Shown here one piece after another: positions 39,020 through 47,141 of a stretch of DNA of 47,141 bases. The translations under genes and the position numbers were made by a program. Numbering within the stretch: position 1 is the stretch's first letter; the number at the start of each line of letters is the position of its first letter. This DNA comes from Actinomycetes bacterium (GTDB taxonomy: Bacteria; Actinomycetota; Acidimicrobiia; Acidimicrobiales; JAJZXF01), in NCBI GenBank assembly GCA_021791755.1, contig JAJYWA010000007.1, forward strand, positions 1 to 47,141. Direction: 5' to 3'. The notes beneath the pieces were generated by a model that ran no database searches, was not told the origin of the DNA, and saw only the letters and a list, made by a program, of their open reading frames with translations.

Positions 39020-40114
39020 TCACGGGCGGCGTATGGCGCCCGGCGCCGGTGAAGCAGCGCCGGCGAGGATGAAGGGGCAGTCCTCGGGCCGGACCACGGT
39101 GCTCCTCGCGGCAGCGAGCGCTAGGTCCTCTCGTGAGATCTCATGTGCTTCACGTTTGATGGCCAGCTCGCGGCCCTCCAGCTCGGTGGCTATCTCAACC
39201 TGGTGATCGTCTACGTGCTCGCCGAACGCCGCTCTCCTGGGAACTAGCAGCGGGCACTTGCCTGCTCGGAGCGCAGCGAGCGACGACCCCGCACCCGCGT
39301 GCGCCACGACCACATCGGCGGCTTCGATCGCACCGAAGAGATCATCGGAGGAGATCACCTTACGGGCCGATATCCCGAGACTGCTGACGTCGGTGGACCC
39401 CGTCTGCCAGAGGACCTCCACCTCGTCGTCGAGGCACCTCCTCACCGCCTCGACCAGTCGCCGGAAGCCGAAGCCCTTGGCGGTGCCGACGGTGACGACG
39501 GCGCGCCTGATGGGCCTTTCGGCGCTGGGGCCCGGGGTGAACGGGTCGAAGACGGAGCCCCGGTAGAGCCAGCGTGGCTGAGACCAGTTGCGATACTGCG
39601 TGTAAAAGTTGATCCCTGGCACTCGCTCTAGGAGCTTCGCCGACACAGAGGGGGATCCGACGCGCGTAGCGCTCTCGATGTAGTGGCAGTGCGTGCCGCG
39701 CAAGCGGGCGATGGGCAGGAAGGACACGGCAAGCGACGAGCCGGTGCTCACGGCGGTGTCGAAGGCGCGCGCGCGGAGCAGTCTGGCGGCGAGCGCCAGG
39801 TTCTTCGCGGCAGCGAGGACGTCGCGGGGCTGTGCCGGGGCTACGTAGACGACCTCCTCGTCTCGCAGGAGCGACCGAGTCTGCTCGTTGGCCCAGGTCA
39901 CCCAGGTGACGTCTTCGGAGATCCCTTGCAGGCGAGGACGTAGAGCCCACAGCTCCTCTAGGTGACCTCCTGCGCTGGCCACGAGCAACGTTCCCACAGG
40001 CTGAAAGTCGCACGACGGCGTCCCGCTGGCGTCCCGTGGTCTCCCTTCCTCATGGTGGACGTCCGAGGGACGCTCTATACCTACGGTGCTAGAGTGAACC
40101 GGGAGCCAAGGCAT
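39020..40114 (-). CDS. Fused Alg14/Alg13-like (PssD/PssE-like) glycosyltransferase
   Basis: GTLLVASAGGHLEELWALRPRL (Alg14-like) then RAVVTVGTAKGFGFRRLVEAV...VISSDDLFGAIEAADVVVAHAGAGSSLAALRAGKCPLLVPRRAAFGEHVDDHQVEIA (Alg13-like). ATG at 40114 preferred. Confidence 0.85.
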   Translation of the reverse strand: MPWLPVHSSTVGIERPSDVHHEEGRPRDASGTPSCDFQPVGTLLVASAGGHLEELWALRPRLQGISEDVTWVTWANEQTRSLLRDEEVVYVAPAQPRDVLAAAKNLALAARLLRARAFDTAVSTGSSLAVSFLPIARLRGTHCHYIESATRVGSPSVSAKLLERVPGINFYTQYRNWSQPRWLYRGSVFDPFTPGPSAERPIRRAVVTVGTAKGFGFRRLVEAVRRCLDDEVEVLWQTGSTDVSSLGISARKVISSDDLFGAIEAADVVVAHAGAGSSLAALRAGKCPLLVPRRAAFGEHVDDHQVEIATELEGRELAIKREAHEISREDLALAAARSTVVRPEDCPFILAGAASPAPGAIRRP

Positions 40115-40141
40115 CAACTTCGCGTGCGGAGAGCCTGAGCG

Positions 40142-41359
40142 GTGCGCGTTGCGATTGCACATGATTTTCTCTGCCAGCGCGGAGGAGCAGAACGCGTGGT
40201 CCTTTACCTGGCATCCATCCTTGACGACGTCTTCATCGTTACGTCGGTGCACGCCCCTGAAGCCACCTACCCCGAGCTCGCGGCAGTCGAGGTTCGCGCC
40301 AAGACGGTGGTGAGCGCCGGTCGGGCCAGGCATTTCCGTAGGAAGGTTCTGTCGTACCCGGGTATCTTCAGGTCGGCCGACTTGAGCGAGGCAGACTTTG
40401 TAATAGTCTCGTCGTCTGCGTTCGCTCACCATGTCCGCCACGAACGCTCGGTCGTCTACTGGCACACGCCGCCGCGCTTTCTCTATAACCCGGGCGCCTA
40501 TCTTCCGTTCAGGTCGACCGCGCTCAGCGATGCCGCTGCTTCGCTCTGTGCCGGGATCGCTCTTGCTCCTCTGAGGTACCGGGACAGGCAGGCCGCGCGC
40601 TCTCACCTGGGACATGCGGCCAACTCTGATCGGACGGCGGCGAAGCTCCGAGCGGCGTACGGCATCGAGCCTACGGTGCTGCACCCGCCGCTCGACACAG
40701 CAAGGCTCGCTGGCTCATTGACGCCGCTGCCGAGCCCGCCAAGGGCGCTCGTGGTATCGCGGCTGCTCCCGTACAAGGGGGTTGACGTGGCGATCTCGGC
40801 ATGCCGCCGGCTTGGGTTGTCGCTGACGGTGGTTGGAACCGGTCCAGAGGAGGCAAGGTTGCGAAGCCTTGCCGGTAGCTCTGCGAACTTCACGGGTACG
40901 CTCAGCGACAGCGAGCTCGTCGAGGCGTTCGGGCAGAGCTCTGTGGTTCTTTGTCCTGGCGCTGACGACTTCGGGTACATTCCGTTGGAAGCTGGCTTCT
41001 GTGGGCGACCGGTGGTCGCTCTGCTTGGCAGTGGAGCCGCAGAGAGCGTGATCGCCGGTGAGACCGGAGAGCTCGTCGATGGTTGGGACGAGGCGTCCTG
41101 GTCAAGAGCCATCAGCGGGGTCATGGAGCGTTCATGGGATCCGGAGAGCCTGCGTGCCGCAGCATCGCGGTTCGACGGTACGAGCTTCAGCGCTGCGTTC
41201 GCAGAGTGGATAGGCGAATGGGCAGATCCGGCCGAGGTGTTGTCGGCTAAGGCCTTGGACGCTATCCGGCGCTTCGAGAGCTCTCCAGATGACCAGTCGA
41301 GGACTCTTCAGCCGGAGGCGCCAAGGCCGGGGCTCGCAGCTCCTCCGCGGGGCGAGTAG
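40142..41359 (+). CDS. Glycosyltransferase family 4
   Basis: RVAIAHDFLCQRGGAERVVLYLASIL; ALVVSRLLPYKGVDVAISACRRLGLSLTVVGTGPEEARLRSLAG; LCPGADDFGYIPLEAGFCGRPVVAL. Confidence 0.93.
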   Translation: MRVAIAHDFLCQRGGAERVVLYLASILDDVFIVTSVHAPEATYPELAAVEVRAKTVVSAGRARHFRRKVLSYPGIFRSADLSEADFVIVSSSAFAHHVRHERSVVYWHTPPRFLYNPGAYLPFRSTALSDAAASLCAGIALAPLRYRDRQAARSHLGHAANSDRTAAKLRAAYGIEPTVLHPPLDTARLAGSLTPLPSPPRALVVSRLLPYKGVDVAISACRRLGLSLTVVGTGPEEARLRSLAGSSANFTGTLSDSELVEAFGQSSVVLCPGADDFGYIPLEAGFCGRPVVALLGSGAAESVIAGETGELVDGWDEASWSRAISGVMERSWDPESLRAAASRFDGTSFSAAFAEWIGEWADPAEVLSAKALDAIRRFESSPDDQSRTLQPEAPRPGLAAPPRGE

Positions 41360-41396
41360 CGGCTCGAGCAACGGCTAATGAACGTAGCGCTATTTG

Positions 41397-41416
41397 ACGT
41401 ACCACTTTCGGTACGT
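41397..41416. promoter_or_regulatory. Short palindrome between GT4 and acyltransferase genes
   Basis: acgtacc-actttc-ggtacgt: 7-bp perfect arms, 6-nt loop. Confidence 0.4.
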
Positions 41417-41423
41417 TAGCGAG

Positions 41424-42611
41424 ATGGCGAAGATGGCGATCAGCACCGCAAGGATCATACCGCTGTCAGATCTGACGGCCTCTCAGGTTGCACAATGGCA
41501 GGAGCTCGCGGATAGTGCACTAGAGCCGAACCCGTTCTTCGAGCCCGCCTTTGTCATCCCAGCATCTCGTAGGCTGCCGGAGGGGGTTGAGCCCGCGATC
41601 ATCTTTGCAGACAGCGCGGGGCAGCTTGGCGCATGTCTACCGGTGCTCTTCGAGCGCCGGTGGCGCCGCGCTCCGCTGCGGTGCGTGGCGACCAGGCCTA
41701 CGCTGTCGCCTACGCTGCACCGGACGGGGCTCGGGACGCCGCTTGTCGGAGGATCGCATGGCTCCGAAGCGCTTGGATCATTGATAGACGTGCTCAGGCA
41801 GCAAGCTTCGCGGGATGGCTCACTCTTCCTCGCTTTGGAGGTGTTCGGCGTCGGCGGCACAGTCGACCAGCTTCTTCGAGAGGTCCTGGGGGATCGCGGC
41901 TTGCGCTCGTACGAGTATGAGACCTGGGCACGGTCGATGGTCTTGAGAAGGGAACAGGCTACTTACCTGTCTGCGGTGTCGAGCCCAAGGCACCGGCGGG
42001 AGCTTGCACGCCGCAGGAGGAAGATAGGCGAAGAGCTCGGTGGCGTTCTGGAGCTGGTCGATCGTTCGGGCGACCCCGAGGCAGTTGAGGAGTTGCTGTC
42101 CCTGGAAGCCGTGCGAGGTCGCGCGGCGGACGAAGAGGTTGATGGGGTGGGTGAGGATTGGTTTCGCGAGCTTTGTGCCCGCTTCCGCGACCAGGGGCGG
42201 CTTTACCTGCTGTCGCTGGAGGCGGGTGGACGGCCTGCCGCGATGGCCTGCTACCTGCGGGCGGGAGACGGGATGTTCTGCAGGAGGATCAGCTATGAGC
42301 CGCGAGTGGCGCGCCACTCGCCAGGACTTCACCTGGATGTGGCTGTGATCGACAGGTTCCATGATGACGGGCGTATGAACTGGATGGACTCCTGTAATCT
42401 TCCAGAGGATCGGACTACCTGGAGCATGTGGCCGGATCGCCGGCCGGTGTCGACCCTCCTCGTGCCGCTGCGCAGAGGTACCGGTGATCTTGCAGCCAGG
42501 GCGCTGGTTGCACTGCACGCCGCCAAGCAGGGGCTTCGCACCGGCAAGCAGGGGCTTCGCACCGGCAAGGAGAGGCTTAGCACAGAGGGCGGCAAGGAGA
42601 GATTGGGCTGA
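41424..42611 (+). CDS. GNAT/FemAB (BioF2-like) acyltransferase
   Basis: RHRRELARRRRKIGEELGGVLELVDRSGDPEAVEELLSLE; LYLLSLEAGGRPAAMACYLRAGDGMFCRRISYEPRVARHSPGLHLDVAVIDRFHDDGRMNWMDS. Confidence 0.82.
   Translation: MAKMAISTARIIPLSDLTASQVAQWQELADSALEPNPFFEPAFVIPASRRLPEGVEPAIIFADSAGQLGACLPVLFERRWRRAPLRCVATRPTLSPTLHRTGLGTPLVGGSHGSEALGSLIDVLRQQASRDGSLFLALEVFGVGGTVDQLLREVLGDRGLRSYEYETWARSMVLRREQATYLSAVSSPRHRRELARRRRKIGEELGGVLELVDRSGDPEAVEELLSLEAVRGRAADEEVDGVGEDWFRELCARFRDQGRLYLLSLEAGGRPAAMACYLRAGDGMFCRRISYEPRVARHSPGLHLDVAVIDRFHDDGRMNWMDSCNLPEDRTTWSMWPDRRPVSTLLVPLRRGTGDLAARALVALHAAKQGLRTGKQGLRTGKERLSTEGGKERLG
42524..42565. repeat. 21-bp tandem repeat x2 plus a degenerate third copy
   Basis: caagcaggggcttcgcaccgg at 42524 and 42545; encodes KQGLRTG repeats at the acyltransferase C-terminus. 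Confidence 0.95.
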
Positions 42612-42635
42612 TCCACCCGGGGTTGCCGGCGCCGG

Positions 42636-45600
42636 TCAGGAGCTTTCGATCTTCGACCTGTACTCGTTCAGCGCGCCTGACGGTGGGACGCCAAGCTCGA
42701 GCATGGCCCGCTCTGCGCGTGCGAGCGCGGACATTGCGCGGCGCCGGTTTCCGTTGTCGGCGTGCAGGCGCGCTGCGAGGAGGTAGTGGTGCTCTTCGTA
42801 CGGGTCGATGTCGATGAGGTGCTCGAGCATCCCGAGCGCCTCGGCAGTGCGGCCCTGTTGAATTGCATCGTTGACCAGCAAGTCCATGAGGTGCAGGTGC
42901 AGCTGCGCGAGTGATTCCCTCGCAGCGGCGGCCCAGTCTGCATATCGGTCGCCAGGCAAGAGCTCGCCGCCATACCACGAGAGCGCCTCGGCAGCCAGTG
43001 TCACGGCGTCGGCGGGTGACGCTTGGCGGGAAAGGGCCCTGTCTGCCAGCGAGCGAAATGCCGTGATGTCTACCTCTGCCTCGGGGGATATCCTGATGAA
43101 GGCGCCGTCGCGTGCGAGCAGGTCGCCGCAGGCCGCTCGGACCCTGAAGAGCACGTTGCGCAGGCGCCGGGTACCGACTCCAGGTCCAGCATCCGGCCAT
43201 AGAATCTCGACGAGCTCGTCTACCAGGAGGCGCTGGCGGATCGCGATGACCTTGATCGCCTGCGCCGGGAGGCTTGGAGGCAAGGTTACCTCGATTCCTC
43301 GGTAGCGAAGCGAGAAGCTGCCGAGCATGACAATCTGCCACGCGGGCGGGCGTCCCGCGTCGGCGCGCCGGTGATGGTTCCGCAGGACATCGGGAAGGCC
43401 GATGGTGGCGGCATCTCGAGGTAGAGCAGCCTTGTGGCTGGCGCCACGCAGCGGCGATCCTGTCTCGCCTGTCTCGCCTGTCTCGTCAGTATCCGCTCTC
43501 AGTTCAAGAGCGATCTGTCGCGGCATTGGCGTGCGAGGTTCTCCGGTCCCGGTCTCGCGGCCAGAGATCAGACGATCCCTGCCGCGGGAGCTCGACTGCG
43601 CCCCGCGGGACGTGCTCCGGAGCGCTTCGACCTCTTCAAGCGCCCTTCCAGCCCAGCCGCGTGCTCCGAGCGATGCGAACGAGCTACGGGCAGTTTCCAG
43701 GTGTTCCTCCGCATCTGGCAGCTGACCGGCCTGCGACAGGACCTGTCCCCATCTGAGCTCTGTCCGGGCAGCGAGAAGCGGCATCGATGGCGCGCTCGCA
43801 AGAGCCCTGGAAAATGACTCGGATGCCTCGGCGGCGTCCGTAGAGAGCATACCGAGAAGGTAGGCGCGCCGGCGCTGTTCCAACGAAGTCGCTTCCAGCC
43901 AAGTCGCTGGTGCACCTGTGACGCAGCCAGGAGATTGTGCAGCAGAGCCACTCGCGAGGAGGTCTCTCGCCAGGTTGTCCCGCCCCGAGAGCGCAAGAGC
44001 TTCGATGAGCGGCGGCGCCCAGATGTGATCGAATGCCCCGTTGTCAACGTGGCGGGGACCAGGTGTCATGGCGCCCAAAGACGCGGCCTCATGGCGGGAC
44101 GCGCTCAGCCAGGCGATCGCAGCCTCCGAGTCTCCCCTCTGCAGCTCTAGCTCACCCAGGGCTGCCAGTGCTCGGACGCGAGCAGCGTTGGCAACGCCAG
44201 CGGGGATGGCGAGGACCCGTGTCGCGTGTTCGAAGCACCGGTCGCGTAGACCCAGCGCGGCTTCGAGCTCAACCTGTAGCCCGAGGGAATGCGCGGTCAA
44301 GGTGTCCTGGCCGCATGTCTCGGCATGCCTGCCGGCAGCTTCGCAGACGGCGAGTGCGTCGTCTACGTAGCCTTGCTGGAATGCAACTGAGGATCGAACT
44401 ATCAATGCCGCGGCGAGCAGTGGGCGATCGCGAGCGGTGTGGGCGCACCGCTCGGTCCAGGATGCCCAGCGTGCGGCCTGATCCTGCAGCACCTCCTCAA
44501 GCAGGCCGAGGCCGATGGCCAGCGCCAGCTGCGCTGACCCGGCAAAGCCTTGGGTGTGGCTCATGACAAGAGATGTCGTCTCCGTGAGCGAGGGCGCGGC
44601 GCCGGATGTCACAGTTGGAACAGGGTCGCGACCATTGCTGCCGTCCTCGTTGGTGGAATGGAGCCTAGCGTTCCTGGCACGGGCCAGATCGAGCACCGCC
44701 CCTGCAAGCGCTTCGAAGTGGCTGCTCACCGACCCCGCAAGGTCTATCGCGAACTGAGCGCTCTCAGCTGCCTCGTTGTAGCGGCCCGCCAGGAGGTCGC
44801 AGGCTGTGGAGTCGGCGAGCATCATCACGGCGCGGTGTGGCGCTGTGTGGCTGCATGCTCGCCCTGCAGCTAGCAGCTCTGCGGCAACGTCTGGCCCGCC
44901 ATCGGTGGCCAGCCGAGCTCTTGCCCGCCAGTACCGAACGTCTGCTCGGGTGGTGTCCGAGATCGCCCTGAGGAGTGCTCGGTCGAGACAGCCGATGGCT
45001 CGTTCATGCTGGCCCTCTTGAGTCCAGATACGCGCGGCTACGGCCAGGTGGTGGGCGGCTCCATCTGCTTCGACAGCGAAGTCCGAGGCCATCTCTTCGT
45101 TGACCGCAGCGGTAGTCGGATCGTCGCGGCTCAGAGCGATGTGCGAAGCCTGCGTAAGCAACCTTGCCACCCTCCCGCTCTTGCCTGACGTCCCGGCTGC
45201 AGCGTGAACCACCGTGCGCTCGACATCTCCTCTGGCTGAGAAGGCACGGGCGAGGGCCTCGTGCGCACTCCGGCGTAGCTCTTCGCCAGCGAGCTGGAAC
45301 GCCGCAGCCCCGACCAGCGGGTGGTCGAAGTGGACGCGTCCGTTCCTCATGGCGATGACGCCGGCCTGTCGTGCAGGCTCTATGAGCTCCTCTAGCATCT
45401 CGGGTGAGTCTGTTACCAGGTGGTCTACTGCGGTCTCGGCGACGCCAAGCGGCAGTTCGGGGCTTGCAGCTACGATGCACAACGCATTCCGTGTTGCTTC
45501 CGGGAGGCTTGTAAGACACCGTCCGAACATCGTTGCAAGTGAGGAGCCGATTCGCAGAGGCGCGGGCAAGGGTCGCCACCCTCCGAGCTCGTCGTCACTG

Positions 45601-46454
45601 AGACGCGCGCAGGAATCGATCGTTCCATAGGGGTTGCCGAGCGTCTGGTCGACGATCGAAGTCAGTACTTGTCGTGCGGGAGGCACTGCGCCGTGGCTTT
45701 GGAGTAGAGATCGAGCCTGCTCCAAGCTCAGCCCTGCCAGGTGGCGTTCGTCGAGTCCGGCTAGCTCAGGAGCCGCGATCTGTACGTAGGGGATGTCAGA
45801 CCATGCAAGCACCGCCGCGACCGGCTCCTCGCGAATTTGCAGGGAAGCTTCGACCAGAGCCCGAAGGAGCTGTTCTGGAAGCCACTGAACGTCGTCTACT
45901 GCTACGAGGACAGGTGACGACGTCGACACAGCAGCTCTACGGAAGAGCTCCAGCAGCAGCATTGCCAGCGATGCCGGCCCCGCGTGAGCCCCTCTGCGAC
46001 CTCTGCGTTCGTGTTGCGCCAGCCCGTCCGCGTTTCGCCCGGTGAACAGATCGTGCGGTAGCGCCTCATCATCGAGTCGGAAGCGGGCGTCGTGCATGAA
46101 GGGATCCAGGATCCTCCGTAGCTGAACATCAGGATCGGCGCCAGGGTCGTCCACGCCTCGGAGCCTTACAATGTTCATGTCAGGAGCCATGGTCACAGCC
46201 GACTCGAGCAAGGCCGTCTTCCCGGTGCCCGGCTCTCCCCTCAGCACCATGGCGCCGCCTTTCCCAGATCGCGCCGAGCGAACAAGACCGGCGATGTCTT
46301 CGAGCTCGTGGTCGCGCCCGACAAGACCCGTGCTTGAAGTCTGGCCCTCGCCGTCGTACCAGCTATTGGCCTTTCTTGCACCGTAGCTGGAGACGCCTGA
46401 CGACATACGACCTGGGGTCATATTGCCCGGCCAGGGATCAATTTTCCTCATCAC
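42636..46454 (-). CDS. Large ATPase/TPR regulator with C-terminal wHTH-BTAD (SARP-like) domain
   Basis: Walker A GEPGTGKTALL; VLVAVDDVQWLP; TPR-like middle; C-term MLGSFSLRYRGIEVTLPPSLPAQAIKVIAIRQRLLVDELVEILWPDAGPGVGTRRLRNVLFRVRAACG and BTAD sequence to the end. Confidence 0.88.
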   Translation of the reverse strand: MMRKIDPWPGNMTPGRMSSGVSSYGARKANSWYDGEGQTSSTGLVGRDHELEDIAGLVRSARSGKGGAMVLRGEPGTGKTALLESAVTMAPDMNIVRLRGVDDPGADPDVQLRRILDPFMHDARFRLDDEALPHDLFTGRNADGLAQHERRGRRGAHAGPASLAMLLLELFRRAAVSTSSPVLVAVDDVQWLPEQLLRALVEASLQIREEPVAAVLAWSDIPYVQIAAPELAGLDERHLAGLSLEQARSLLQSHGAVPPARQVLTSIVDQTLGNPYGTIDSCARLSDDELGGWRPLPAPLRIGSSLATMFGRCLTSLPEATRNALCIVAASPELPLGVAETAVDHLVTDSPEMLEELIEPARQAGVIAMRNGRVHFDHPLVGAAAFQLAGEELRRSAHEALARAFSARGDVERTVVHAAAGTSGKSGRVARLLTQASHIALSRDDPTTAAVNEEMASDFAVEADGAAHHLAVAARIWTQEGQHERAIGCLDRALLRAISDTTRADVRYWRARARLATDGGPDVAAELLAAGRACSHTAPHRAVMMLADSTACDLLAGRYNEAAESAQFAIDLAGSVSSHFEALAGAVLDLARARNARLHSTNEDGSNGRDPVPTVTSGAAPSLTETTSLVMSHTQGFAGSAQLALAIGLGLLEEVLQDQAARWASWTERCAHTARDRPLLAAALIVRSSVAFQQGYVDDALAVCEAAGRHAETCGQDTLTAHSLGLQVELEAALGLRDRCFEHATRVLAIPAGVANAARVRALAALGELELQRGDSEAAIAWLSASRHEAASLGAMTPGPRHVDNGAFDHIWAPPLIEALALSGRDNLARDLLASGSAAQSPGCVTGAPATWLEATSLEQRRRAYLLGMLSTDAAEASESFSRALASAPSMPLLAARTELRWGQVLSQAGQLPDAEEHLETARSSFASLGARGWAGRALEEVEALRSTSRGAQSSSRGRDRLISGRETGTGEPRTPMPRQIALELRADTDETGETGETGSPLRGASHKAALPRDAATIGLPDVLRNHHRRADAGRPPAWQIVMLGSFSLRYRGIEVTLPPSLPAQAIKVIAIRQRLLVDELVEILWPDAGPGVGTRRLRNVLFRVRAACGDLLARDGAFIRISPEAEVDITAFRSLADRALSRQASPADAVTLAAEALSWYGGELLPGDRYADWAAAARESLAQLHLHLMDLLVNDAIQQGRTAEALGMLEHLIDIDPYEEHHYLLAARLHADNGNRRRAMSALARAERAMLELGVPPSGALNEYRSKIESS
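43460..43486. repeat. 9-bp tandem repeat (ctgtctcgc-type) x3 in the regulator linker
   Basis: ctgtctcgc ctgtctcgc ctgtctcgt; encodes (ETG)n. Confidence 0.9.
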
Positions 46455-46672
46455 GACACTGCTCTTGATGGTGCTCTCAGATCTTTGTCAGGCCAACCCA
46501 CGTTCACCACGGCTTTCCAGGCGAGCGATGGGCGCACTTCGAAGCACGTATGTACGTATTAAGGTTTAGGTGCACCTGGCCCGCCAACAACTGGTTCAAG
46601 TCCCTCCTTGCTCATCGGCATGCTCAGGGACCTTCTATAGTCTTATCGTTAACCTATTATAAGGGCGTAAAG

Positions 46673-46756
46673 TTACCGGCGCACCTGGCTGCAGGAGCAC
46701 CGAAGAGCGGTAATGCCTGCGGGACGGGCCCCGTTGAACGGAAGCAGTATTGGGCC
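46673..46756 (+). other. Candidate structured 5' leader (possible pseudoknot plus hairpin)
   Basis: Interleaved complementary pairs ttaccg(46673)/cggtaa(46708) and gcagg(46691)/cctgc(46716); then ggccc(46727)/gggcc(46752) enclosing ccgt-tga-acgg. Confidence 0.25.
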
Positions 46757-46778
46757 GTGTGAATTTGGGCTGTGTGAA
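46750..46778. repeat. 15-bp-period imperfect tandem repeat x2
   Basis: ttgggccgtgtgaa (46750) and ttgggctgtgtgaa (46765). Confidence 0.9.
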
Positions 46779-46820
46779 CGGCAGGCGTGGATGCGGGGGT
46801 GGCAGTATTGCGGGGTGCCG

Positions 46821-47141
46821 ATGCAGAAAGGTAATCGCTCCCATGCGAGGATGCTCTGCAGCTCCTTGCCACTGCTTGCAGTTGCTGTAGCCTACATGTC
46901 TCCGGCGCCGTTGGTGGTTCGGATGGCGACGTCTAATGTCCCTGACGTATCGGCACCCACCTCGCGGGCATCTCACCAGGTGACGCCCGTGCCCACAGTC
47001 GCGTGGCGCAGCGTCCCGAGCATGGACACCTCGCCGCTGCAGAGCAACCACCTGCGTAGCGTCTCTTGCGCGACGACGAGCTTCTGCGTCGCGGTCGGCT
47101 ACTTCTTCAACGGCCTGACAAACCAGGCGCTGGTCGAGGTG
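46821..47141 (+). CDS. Partial secreted protein with SVSCxxxxFCVAVG-type repeat start (runs off window)
   Basis: ATG 46821 open to the last base: MQKGNRSHARMLCSSLPLLAVAVAYMSPAPLVVRMATS...NHLRSVSCATTSFCVAVGYFFNGLTNQALVEV. Absent from the ORF track because no stop lies in the window. Confidence 0.7.
   Translation, partial: MQKGNRSHARMLCSSLPLLAVAVAYMSPAPLVVRMATSNVPDVSAPTSRASHQVTPVPTVAWRSVPSMDTSPLQSNHLRSVSCATTSFCVAVGYFFNGLTNQALVEV

Noticed and set aside
39020-40684. Full-length 554-aa version of the Alg14/13-like ORF
   Set aside because: The N-terminal extension overlaps the divergent GT4 gene (40142-41359) and has no domain-like sequence; ATG 40114 is more credible.

Overview
A high-GC window from what is probably an actinobacterium; an Acidimicrobiia-like origin is inferred from gene content, not tested. 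Left edge (1-1.2 kb): decayed accessory DNA, comprising an intact Phd/VapB-type antitoxin with its palindromic operator, a multiply frameshifted vapC toxin remnant and a broken DUF6788-like ORF. Then come housekeeping and metabolic genes (1-Cys peroxiredoxin, orn, dut, WS/DGAT acyltransferase, NAGPA-like lipoprotein, LLM oxidoreductase, Sua5/YrdC, zinc-ribbon membrane protein, amidohydrolase, two SDRs). Two loci stand out. (A) 14.0-23.1 kb: a tightly coupled redox operon with a DoxX-like membrane protein, a Tat-signal multi-[4Fe-4S] TtrB/PsrB-like protein, an unlisted 47-aa Arg-rich sORF, an NrfD/PsrC-like quinone subunit, two exported proteins, a NapH/NosR-like polyferredoxin and a ferredoxin-GltD-like FAD oxidoreductase. 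No molybdopterin catalytic subunit lies in the window, so it may be an uncharacterised NAD(P)H/quinone/periplasm electron-transfer complex. (B) 23.9-46.5 kb: an exopolysaccharide locus whose core minus-strand operon is PAS-GGDEF, sensor-like domain fused to Wzz, a 1345-aa predicted fusion (Wzy/O-antigen-ligase-like + LnuA-like nucleotidyltransferase + Wzx-like flippase) and a GH26-like secreted protein. It is accompanied by several glycosyltransferases, a FemAB/BioF2-like acyltransferase, a degenerate-GGDEF protein and a giant ATPase-BTAD regulator. Short tandem duplications recur across the window. No CRISPR array, rRNA, convincing tRNA or intact transposase was found. All family calls are by eye from motifs; no database search was run.
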